Position numbers and translations under genes: made by a program
Assembly: GCA_035527835.1 (NCBI GenBank)
Contig: DATKZS010000229.1
Coordinates: 1-43,073, forward strand
Direction of reading: 5' to 3'
Length of the DNA stretch: 43,073 nt
DNA from: DATKZS01 sp035527835 [NCBI: bacterium]
GTDB taxonomy: Bacteria > RBG-13-61-14
Notes under the pieces: model-generated
The model's input: only the letters and a program-made list of their open reading frames with translations
The model's database searches: none
Told to the model about the DNA's origin: nothing
In this document: positions 37,513 through 43,073 of the stretch, piece by piece
How positions within the stretch are numbered: the stretch's first letter is position 1
Layout of the letters: each line of letters opens with the position of its first letter

Positions 37513-39105
37513 ATGAAAATATTTTCCACTGCGGGCTTTATGATCCTGGTCCTGGCAATGGCCGGCGCCACTACTGGCGACGGCGCTAACCCGCCCGTTG
37601 GCTATCAATGGCTGAATGGCCTGGATTATTTGTGGCAATACTCCGGCGCTGTCCATACCGCCATGAGCTCTTCCACCGACCCCGCCGGCGGCAACATGGA
37701 CATGTCGCAGTTCCACGGCAAGTACCGCGGGGAGAAAATCCTGGCCAAGATTGACGGTCCCGGCTGCGTGTACCGGATCTGGTCGGCCGCGCCGAGCGGG
37801 ATCTTGAAGGTCTACCTCGACGGGTCCACCAAGCCCGCCATCAACTGCGGCTTCAAGAACTACCTGGAGGGCAAGTGCTCCGGCCTGCCCGCTGACTTCA
37901 CGCTCGGCCGCTGGGCCAACTACATGCCCATACCCTTTGCCAAATCCATCGTCATCACCGCGCCCGGCTTCACCTTCCCCGGCTATTACCAGGTGAGCTA
38001 TCAGACCTATGATCCATCGGTAAAGGTGGAGTCGTTTAAAAAGGAGGCGGCGCTTTCCTTCACCCCGCTGGAAAAAGCGCCGTCGGTTTTTCTGGGAGGA
38101 AAGCTGAACCAGGGCTGCGACGGCCTGGAGAGCGCGGAGGGCACGGCCGAGCTCGCGCCGGGCGCGGACGCGGTGGCGCTCGATCTCTCGGGCGCGGGCG
38201 TGATCCGGCGGCTTTCCGTGAAGAAGCCGGAGGGCGGCCAGGCGTCGCTCGAAGGGCTCAAGATCATGATGTACTGGGACGGGTCGGACGCGGCCGCGGT
38301 GGACGCTCCGCTGGACGCGTTTTTCGTGGACCGGTTCGAGCTCACGGACCAGTGGCCGGGCGGGTCGCTGGCCGGTATCTTCGTCACTGGAAGCGACGAG
38401 GGCAACGCGGCCTGGTTCCCGATGCCCTTCGCCTCCGGCGCCCGCGTCGCGATCATGAACCCCGGCGATACGCCCAGGAGCCTCAAGCTCCGCGCCTGTT
38501 ATGAAAAGCTCCCGGCGCTCCCGCCGTCCGCCCTGCGCTTTCACGCCGAGTACCGGGACAAGGACTACCCCTCCGACCTCTCGCCCGAGCGCACCATCAC
38601 CAGCAAAACCGTCATTGACCCAGCCACCAACTACGTGGTCCTGGAGCGCCAGGGCCGGGGCAATTACGTGGGCTGCGCCATCTTCGTGAAAAGCGTGGGC
38701 ACGGTCTGGTGGGGCGAGGGCGACGAGATGACGTACATTGACGGCGCCCGGGAGCCGCAGATCCGGGGCACGGGCACGGAGGACGAGCTCAACTGGTCGT
38801 GGGGCTTTAACCCGCACATGTCGCTGATCTCGGGCACGCTCCCGGTGGTGCCGGAGTGCAAGGAGTCCATCGCCGCGCAGCTCATCCCCCAGCTTCGAAA
38901 CCCCGAGTGCAACAAGCTCACCGGCGAAAACATCGCCTACCGCTTCCGGCCCTCCGACTACGTGCCTTTCGCCTCATCAATCAAGGTGAGCTATGAGCTG
39001 CTGGGCCAGTCCTGGGCCGCGCCCAACGGCCCCGTTAAGGGCAACCTCAGCCAGAACCGCGGAGACGACTACGCCAGCATGGCGTACTGGTACGAGGCGC
39101 CGTGA
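37513..39105 (+). CDS. DUF2961 / GH172-type exported protein
   Basis: A 530-residue protein with a signal peptide (MKIFSTAGFMILVLAMAGAT) and the DUF2961 domain, whose characterised members (GH172) act on difructose dianhydride or alpha-furanosides. Typical blocks: DYLWQYSGAVHTAMSSSTDP with GGNMDMSQF, KIDGPGCVYRIWSAAPSG, and the catalytic-region pair VWWGEGDEMTYIDG and GTGTEDELNWSWGF. The usual EDYF is EDEL here. A later jelly-roll-like half completes the domain. With GH51 and GH39 in the window it points to furanoside-rich glycans. The ATG at 37513 has TGGAGA upstream. Confidence 0.85.
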   Translation: MKIFSTAGFMILVLAMAGATTGDGANPPVGYQWLNGLDYLWQYSGAVHTAMSSSTDPAGGNMDMSQFHGKYRGEKILAKIDGPGCVYRIWSAAPSGILKVYLDGSTKPAINCGFKNYLEGKCSGLPADFTLGRWANYMPIPFAKSIVITAPGFTFPGYYQVSYQTYDPSVKVESFKKEAALSFTPLEKAPSVFLGGKLNQGCDGLESAEGTAELAPGADAVALDLSGAGVIRRLSVKKPEGGQASLEGLKIMMYWDGSDAAAVDAPLDAFFVDRFELTDQWPGGSLAGIFVTGSDEGNAAWFPMPFASGARVAIMNPGDTPRSLKLRACYEKLPALPPSALRFHAEYRDKDYPSDLSPERTITSKTVIDPATNYVVLERQGRGNYVGCAIFVKSVGTVWWGEGDEMTYIDGAREPQIRGTGTEDELNWSWGFNPHMSLISGTLPVVPECKESIAAQLIPQLRNPECNKLTGENIAYRFRPSDYVPFASSIKVSYELLGQSWAAPNGPVKGNLSQNRGDDYASMAYWYEAP

Positions 39106-39120
39106 GGAATTATTTTTGCA

Positions 39121-39197
39121 CGCAAAGGCGCAAAGACCGCAAAGAATTGAAAAATTTTTATTCTAAATTTCTGCTTTGCGGTCTTTGCGCCTTTGCG
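39121..39197. repeat. inverted-repeat element, CGCAAAG type
   Basis: Perfect 24-bp arms (39121-39144 with 39174-39197) made of about 9-bp CGCAAAG units, 15 bp after the DUF2961 stop, in a convergent gap. Same architecture as the CGCCAAG elements but with A/T substituted in both arms. Confidence 0.8.
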
Positions 39198-39219
39198 AGA
39201 AATAAAATCTCCCATCCTC

Positions 39220-39531
39220 TTATTTCTTCCGCCTCGTCTTCCGCGGATAGGTTGACTCGTCGCCCAGATTGACCACGCGGCTCTCGCCGTCCCTGGCCGT
39301 CACGTTCTCGTAAACGCCCTTGTCCCGCCGCACCAGCTTGGTAAAGCCCTGGTTCTTCAACTCGGCGCTGGTTTTGGGGAAGGAGAGTTGCGGCGCCGAG
39401 ATCAGCCTTTTCACCGGAGCGCCGCAGCGCGGGCAGGCCGTGAGCGGCGCTTCGCTCATGGACTGCTCCCACTCGAACACCTTGCCCAGCTTGCAGGCCC
39501 GGTTTTCATGCTCGAACTCGTAAAGCGCCAT
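39220..39531 (-). CDS. FmdB-like small zinc-ribbon protein, first CxxC degenerate
   Basis: A 103-residue protein. The start MALYEFEHENRACKLGKVFE followed by WEQSM is the FmdB regulatory-domain layout (usually CxxCGHxFE...QS), and the second knuckle CPRCGAPVKRLIS is intact. The first knuckle has only one Cys (ENRACKLGK), so the site could not bind zinc in the usual four-Cys way. A basic C-terminal tail (YPRKTRRKK) could touch nucleic acid. The role of FmdB-type ribbons is poorly known. Confidence 0.7.
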   Translation of the reverse strand: MALYEFEHENRACKLGKVFEWEQSMSEAPLTACPRCGAPVKRLISAPQLSFPKTSAELKNQGFTKLVRRDKGVYENVTARDGESRVVNLGDESTYPRKTRRKK

Positions 39532-39591
39532 GTCCGGTCAATGCCTCCAATTATCTATTGTACCCCGGACCGGAAAAAATCATTAACGAGC

Positions 39592-39667
39592 GGTAGGACA
39601 GACATTCTTGTCTGTCCGGCGGTAGACAGGCAAGAATGTCGGGACAGACAAGAATGTCTGTCCTACC
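39592..39667. repeat. paired-hairpin GACA-core element, AT-shifted form
   Basis: 13-bp perfect outer arms (39592-39604 with 39655-39667, GGTAGGACAGACA) contain two hairpins: GGACAGACA-TTCT-TGTCTGTCC (39596-39617) and GGACAGACA-AGAA-TGTCTGTCC (39642-39663), with a middle GACA/TGTC pair (39625-39640). The loop is TTCT/AGAA instead of CTCY/RGAG, again complementary. Confidence 0.75.
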
Positions 39668-39677
39668 CCGCCGGTCA

Positions 39678-40340
39678 TCATTTATTTTTAAGCAGCGCCC
39701 GATGCACCACGGCGTTCACGGCGAGGGCCACGGCGAGCAGGATGACGGCCAGGACGGCGGAGCGGGCGAACTCGCCCTTTGACGTTTCCAGGGCGATGGC
39801 GGTGGTGATGGTGCGGGTGTAGCCCCGGATGTTGCCGCCGAGCATGATCACGCTGCCGACCTCCGAGATCACCCGCCCGAACCCGGCGGCCGTCGCGCCC
39901 AGGATGCCGGTCCTGGCCTCCTTGAGCACGGCCAGGTCCGCCTGCCAGTGCCCGGCCCCCAGCGTCAGCGCCGTCGCGCGCACCCTTCTGTCCACCCCGT
40001 CCACCGCCGCGTAGGTCATGGCGGTGATGATGGGCAAGGCCAGGATCACCTGCCCGATGATGACGGCGGTGGGCGTAAACAGCAGTCCGAGCCCGCCCAG
40101 CACCCCGCTCCGGCCTACGATGGAATAGACCAGCAGCCCGATGACCACGGTGGGCAGGCTGAGCATCGTGTTCATCAGGGTCACCAGGTGCCGCTTGCCG
40201 GCGAACTCGCGCGCCGACACCGCGAGTCCCGCCGGCACGGCCAGCAGCGCCGCCACGAAGGTCGCGATCAGCGAGATGCGGAACGACAGTCCCGCGATCT
40301 GCCAGACCTCGGGGTCGAATATCATCCTGAGCTCGGACAT
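39678..40340 (-). CDS. tupB: tungstate ABC transporter permease
   Basis: A 220-residue inner-membrane permease with about five helices, beginning IFDPEVWQIAGLSFRISLIA. The diagnostic block is VISEVGSVIMLGGNIRGYTR followed by TITTAIALETSKGEF, typical of TupB/WtpB-type permeases; SLPTVVIGLLVYSIVGRSG is also typical. It is 61 bp after tupA. No ATPase gene (tupC) follows in the window, so either it is encoded elsewhere or lost. The 61-bp gap carries an AT-rich ATGAATTATGAAGGATGA-like stretch that resembles a single repeat arm. Confidence 0.92.
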   Translation of the reverse strand: MSELRMIFDPEVWQIAGLSFRISLIATFVAALLAVPAGLAVSAREFAGKRHLVTLMNTMLSLPTVVIGLLVYSIVGRSGVLGGLGLLFTPTAVIIGQVILALPIITAMTYAAVDGVDRRVRATALTLGAGHWQADLAVLKEARTGILGATAAGFGRVISEVGSVIMLGGNIRGYTRTITTAIALETSKGEFARSAVLAVILLAVALAVNAVVHRALLKNK

Positions 40341-40401
40341 GACAATTATGAATTATGAAGGATGAAGCATGAATTTTCCAAATGCGCCTGTTTCTCCCAG
40401 C

Positions 40402-41232
40402 TTATTTCTCCATGGCCGGTATGGCGGCGGGATGGAACAGGACCTGGCCCTCGGCCTGGAACGACCCGATCCTGGCCTGGCCCTCCGGGCTCGTGAGCCA
40501 CGCGATCAGGAGCATGGCGTCCATGTAGTTCGCGTCCGGATACCGCGCCGGGTTGGTCGCGATCATGGCATAAGGGTTGTCCAGGGCCGGGTCGTTTTCG
40601 CAAACGATGTCCAGGTCCAGGGTCTTTTTCAGCGCCAGGTACGTGCCGCGGTCGGAAAGGGTGTAGGCCTTCTTCTCGTGGGCCATGCGTAAAGCTTCCT
40701 CCATGCCCTGGCCGATCTCGAGGTAGCGGTCCGCCGCCGGCTTGCCATTGACCAGCGGCCAAAGCTGCAACTCCTTCTTGTTCGTGCCCGAGTCGTCGCC
40801 GCGCGAGATGAACACCGCGTTCTTATTGTCCGTGAGCAGCCCAAGCGCGTCCTTGAGCGACGCCGCGCTTTTGATCCCGGCCGGGTCGGAAGGGGGGCCC
40901 ACGATCACGAAGTCGTTCTTCATGAACGGCCGCCGGTTCACCCCGAACCCCGCATCCACGAACTTCATCTCCGCCTCCGGCGCGTGCACCATCACCACGT
41001 CAACGTCGCCGTTCTCCGCGAGCTTCAGCGCCTTGCCCGTGCCCACCGCGATCACCTGCACCTCGATCCCGTACTCCTTCTCGAAAACCGGCAGCAGGTA
41101 ATCGAGCAGGCCCGAGCTCTGGGTGCTGGTCGTGGTCGCCATCTTCAGCACCCGCTTCCCCTTGGCCGCCGCATGGAGCGCGAACGCCATGAAGAGACAT
41201 ACCATTGCCGCGAGAACTGTTTTCCGGTTCAT
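40402..41232 (-). CDS. tupA: tungstate-binding periplasmic protein
   Basis: A 276-residue binding protein with a signal peptide (VLAAMVCLFMAFALHAAA). The oxyanion-binding start ATTTSTQSSGLLDYLLPVFE, then VGTGKALKLAENGDVDVVMV and ISRGDDSGTNKKELQLW, are TupA hallmarks. AAGGAG lies seven bases upstream of the ATG at 41232. It delivers tungstate to TupB for tungsten-cofactor enzymes, which are common in anaerobes. Upstream lie nested repeats and a probable small RNA. Confidence 0.93.
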   Translation of the reverse strand: MNRKTVLAAMVCLFMAFALHAAAKGKRVLKMATTTSTQSSGLLDYLLPVFEKEYGIEVQVIAVGTGKALKLAENGDVDVVMVHAPEAEMKFVDAGFGVNRRPFMKNDFVIVGPPSDPAGIKSAASLKDALGLLTDNKNAVFISRGDDSGTNKKELQLWPLVNGKPAADRYLEIGQGMEEALRMAHEKKAYTLSDRGTYLALKKTLDLDIVCENDPALDNPYAMIATNPARYPDANYMDAMLLIAWLTSPEGQARIGSFQAEGQVLFHPAAIPAMEK

Positions 41233-41276
41233 GCCTGCTCCTTTCTCCCTCCGAGTTTTATGGGGCGTTTTTATTA

Positions 41277-41507
41277 GCCGCAGATGAACGCGGATGAACG
41301 CAGATAAGAGTTGATTATTAGAACCGGTTTCATAACCAGGACAAACATCTCGAATGAAAAGATTATTAACCAGGATATTCGGGATTTTCAGGATGATCCC
41401 CGGTTTTTTAATCCTGAAGATCCTTGTTAAAAAATTCTTGTCTGGTTTATGAAACCGCCTCTAATAATATTTTTATTTATCTGCGTTCATCCGCGTTCAT
41501 CTGCGGC
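41277..41507. repeat. three nested inverted-repeat elements upstream of tupA
   Basis: Outer: perfect 31-bp arms (41277-41307 with 41477-41507) with a repeated GATGAACGC unit. Middle: imperfect arms (41317-41341 with 41441-41465) around CGGTTTCATAA. Inner: arms 41366-41385 with 41411-41430 (17 of 20), the same family as the element at 5097-5171. The three arm sequences are unrelated to each other, so serial insertion into loops is the simplest reading. Confidence 0.75.
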
Positions 41508-41530
41508 AAAAAAATCCCCCTCTCTCAAAC

Positions 41531-41564
41531 AAAAAAGCCCGTCCCGCGTGTCAACGGGACGGGC
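41531..41564 (-). terminator. intrinsic terminator ending a minus-strand RNA
   Basis: GCCCGTCCCG/CGGGACGGGC (41537-41546 with 41555-41564), 10 bp perfect, 8-nt loop, then six U on the minus strand. T-richness near 41573 on the other side makes partial plus-strand function possible. Confidence 0.85.
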
Positions 41565-41678
41565 CGGCCGTCCTTTTTTCTCCTTTCCAAGCGCGGGGGG
41601 TCGCGAGGTTTCCCTCACGGCCGAATAGTCGCGTTCCCTGGCCTTGTCTCGGGCGGTAGGCGTGAGCGACTCGGAGAT
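41531..41678 (-). ncRNA. putative structured small RNA, about 148 nt, class unknown
   Basis: A minus-strand promoter (TTGCTT at 41713-41708, 17 bp, TATACT at 41690-41685) and the strong terminator frame an RNA of about 148 nt. Inside is CGTGAGG-GAAA-CCTCGCG, a 7-bp stem with a GNRA tetraloop, and further complementary blocks (GTCGC with GCGAC). No open frame has a ribosome site. It lies upstream of tupA in the same direction, so a cofactor-sensing leader that ends at the terminator is one option; a free-standing regulatory RNA is another. I could not match it to a riboswitch class. Confidence 0.45.
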
Positions 41679-41956
41679 GCTCGGAGTATAACGGAATGCC
41701 CGCCCCAAAGCAAACCCGTACGCCCGGCAAGGGTATCGGGCCTGCCGTCATTGCCCCGCCGCTCCCCTGCTCTTTACCTTTTTACCCAAGGTCCGGTGGC
41801 GCGGGCCTATAAAAAGAGCCGCGTCGCTCTTTAATTATTCAATAACGGAAGGATTGGGCTGCCGCGAGTGGGACGCAATATTGGGAACGGCCCTTGTTCC
41901 TCTGAAAAGATCAAGGATTTGGCAAGGATAGCTGCCGGGGCGATGCCGGCGACGGA

Positions 41957-41973
41957 TTGGCACTATGTTTGCT
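41957..41973 (+). promoter_or_regulatory. sigma54 (-24/-12) promoter
   Basis: TTGGCACTATGTTTGCT holds the -24 GG (41959-41960) and -12 GC (41971-41972) exactly 10 bp apart and matches TGGCAC-N5-TTGC fully. It lies 49 bp before the receiver gene. An enhancer-binding activator would be needed; none is in the window. Confidence 0.8.
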
Positions 41974-42021
41974 ACATAACAAAACCATAATTTACTAAAT
42001 TAAACGCCCAAGGGAAACTCC

Positions 42022-42642
42022 ATGAATGATGAAGGGTTGATCGGCAATTTAGGGAGTTCGGCGAATGTGACCGGGCCCGGCCGGTTCAACGCGGGCAAAT
42101 CGTCGCCTCACGGCCGGGGCATCGGCCTGGGCAAAGGCGGGGGTGGTCCTGACCGCGGCCCGGCGCGGGCGGACCAGGGCGTGCGCGGCAAGGAGCGGCC
42201 CAAGCCCCGGATCTGCGTGATTGACCCCGAGGAGGAGTTGCTCCTTGACCTGGAAAGCGTGCTCCATGCCATGGGCTACGAGGTCCTGAGCCTTAACCGG
42301 GTGATCGGGGCCTCCAATGAGATCCGGGCGTTCAGCCCGGACCTGCTCATCGTTGACATCCAGATGCCCGCGGTCTCCGGCGGCAAGCTGATCGAGGTAT
42401 TGCGCCGAAACCTCCCTGACATGCCCCTCTTGATCCTCTACTCCCGCCTCCAAGAACCCGACCTCGCCCGCCTGGCCCGTGCCCTCAGAGCCGACGACTT
42501 CATCATCAAAAGCGGCAACCTGCTCTCGCTCGTGAACCGCGTCAAGTTCCACTTGAACCTCCTGGGCCGGCAAAAAGGCATGGGCGTTGCCGCGGCGGAC
42601 CATTCTGTCCTGCCGCGTTTAAATAAAGGAAGAGGTCAATAG
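42022..42642 (+). CDS. receiver-domain protein under a sigma54 promoter
   Basis: A 206-residue protein with a Gly/Pro-rich, probably disordered head (1-60, NAGKSSPHGRGIGLGKGGGG) and one response-regulator receiver domain (about 62-185): RICVIDPEEELLLDLESVLH, phosphoacceptor Asp112 in LIVDIQMPAVSGGKLIEVL, and Lys in DDFIIKSGNLL. The first acidic pocket is DPEE rather than DD. There is no output domain, so it probably acts by protein contact. The ATG at 42022 has AAGGGA seven bases upstream. A strong terminator follows. No histidine kinase is adjacent. Confidence 0.85.
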   Translation: MNDEGLIGNLGSSANVTGPGRFNAGKSSPHGRGIGLGKGGGGPDRGPARADQGVRGKERPKPRICVIDPEEELLLDLESVLHAMGYEVLSLNRVIGASNEIRAFSPDLLIVDIQMPAVSGGKLIEVLRRNLPDMPLLILYSRLQEPDLARLARALRADDFIIKSGNLLSLVNRVKFHLNLLGRQKGMGVAAADHSVLPRLNKGRGQ

Positions 42643-42675
42643 TCCTAAACTTGAATTACAAAAAAACGCGCCCGC

Positions 42676-42715
42676 AATGACCCGGCCCCGACCTCGGCCG
42701 GGTCATTCATTTTTA
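42676..42715 (+). terminator. intrinsic terminator after the receiver gene
   Basis: A 12-bp perfect stem AATGACCCGGCC/GGCCGGGTCATT (42676-42687 with 42696-42707), 8-nt loop, then CATTTTTAT. Confidence 0.85.
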
Positions 42716-42751
42716 TAAATTGACTAAGTGCTGTCCAAAATAAACGGACCG

Positions 42752-42951
42752 GAGAACCGCCAAGACGCCAAGAGCGCCAAGGATTATTTTTTAACAAGAT
42801 TTTAAGAGGGCTTGGGTGCGAATGTTTCTTGCTTGGCGCTCCCGTCGGCCGGTTCGCCAAGCCGGTTGGGGCCAACGCTCCGGAGCTGTTCTTTGCCGGG
42901 CCGCCAATAAACATCAGGTTTTACTTGGCGGTCCTTGGCGCTCTTGGCGTC
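42752..42951. repeat. large inverted-repeat element, CGCCAAG type
   Basis: 20-bp perfect arms (42764-42783 with 42932-42951) with further repeated units beside them, and an inner hairpin GCTTGGCG/CGCCAAGC (42831-42838 with 42855-42862). The roughly 150-bp interior is longer than in other copies, and GCCAAG units recur inside, suggesting an insertion or a rearranged double copy. Confidence 0.65.
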
Positions 42952-42968
42952 TCCTATGAATAAAATTG

Positions 42969-43073
42969 TCAAGTCGCCTCGATGTTAAAGTCATGCACCT
43001 CCGGGGCGCCCGAGGGGGGCACAAGGGTTATCCACAATTTCCACAGGCCTCCGGAAAAGGGGCCTCACGGAGC
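42969..43073 (-). CDS. possible 3' end of a gene entering from the right
   Basis: A frame open from the window edge ends EVHDFNIEAT and a TGA at 42969-42971. It reads 34 codons without a recognisable motif and overlaps a perfect DnaA-box-like TTATCCACA at 43028-43036 with a weaker TTTCCACA 10 bp away. It is either a true C-terminus or part of an intergenic region near a replication-related locus. Confidence 0.22.

Noticed and set aside
41577-41700. Plus-strand reading as a c-di-AMP (ydaO) riboswitch because of GGTAGGCGT
   Set aside because: The conserved CCCGTCAGCTAAC block is absent, and promoter and terminator support the minus strand instead.
41861-41897. GTGGGACGCAA, resembling part of a c-di-GMP-I riboswitch
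   Set aside because: The partner segments (GGCAAACC-like and the tetraloop receptor) are missing, so the match is a short coincidence.

Overview
The window reads as chromosomal DNA from a GC-rich, Gram-negative, probably uncultured bacterium. Support for Gram-negative: an OmpA-type outer-membrane protein, lipoproteins and a 6S RNA of proteobacterial layout. The lineage cannot be fixed from this sequence alone. The giant Ser/Thr kinase with 16 WD40 blades and its N-terminal domain are planctomycete-like. A tungstate uptake system and an iron-type alcohol dehydrogenase suggest anaerobic metabolism. There are no rRNA, tRNA or CRISPR loci. The left 0.9 kb is AT-rich and looks like a mobile-element landing site: the start of an IS630-type transposase, a phage head-morphogenesis-like fragment and a symmetric palindrome.

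Layout. 1-1.3 kb: mobile debris. 1.3-4.2 kb: trkA-trkH potassium uptake. 4.2-8.7 kb (minus): zapB-like, zapA, 6S RNA, fthC, rny, ymdB, a housekeeping block for division, RNA decay and transcription control. 8.8-14.1 kb (plus): carotenoid-desaturase-like oxidoreductase, M3 peptidase, Tat-exported GH51 arabinofuranosidase. 14.1-17.9 kb: WD40 kinase. 18.2-23.7 kb (minus): family-4 uracil-DNA glycosylase, NfeD protease, slipin and two further SPFH proteins, a membrane-microdomain operon. 24-37.4 kb: zinc phospholipase C-like protein, PLP enzyme, unknown helical protein, hemL, galT, GH39 glycosidase, Tim44-like zinc-ribbon protein, vWA-OmpA protein, SCP2-like protein with iron alcohol dehydrogenase, and an AT-rich orphan. 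37.5-41.2 kb: GH172-type protein, FmdB-like zinc ribbon, tupB and tupA. 41.5-42.7 kb: a probable small RNA and a sigma54-driven receiver-domain protein.

The most striking feature is intergenic. About fifteen inverted-repeat elements sit in the gaps between genes, and I found none inside a confidently called gene. They fall into three designs. The first is a pair of short hairpins sharing a GACA...TGTC core, whose flanking stem bases change in a compensatory way from copy to copy. The second has long, near-perfect arms of 14-31 bp built from 9-12 bp internal repeats, with the arm sequence differing between copies while the architecture stays the same. The third is a GC-rich pair of hairpins. 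In two places elements of different families are nested inside one another, which suggests they spread by insertion. They lie in convergent, co-directional and divergent gaps alike, so simple termination does not explain all of them.

Gene pairs that overlap by about 4 bp (trkA/trkH, UDG/nfeD, the two large SPFH genes) mark tight operons. Four glycan-related genes (GH51, GH39, GH172-type, galT) suggest use of plant or microbial polysaccharides, though they are dispersed and do not form one operon.
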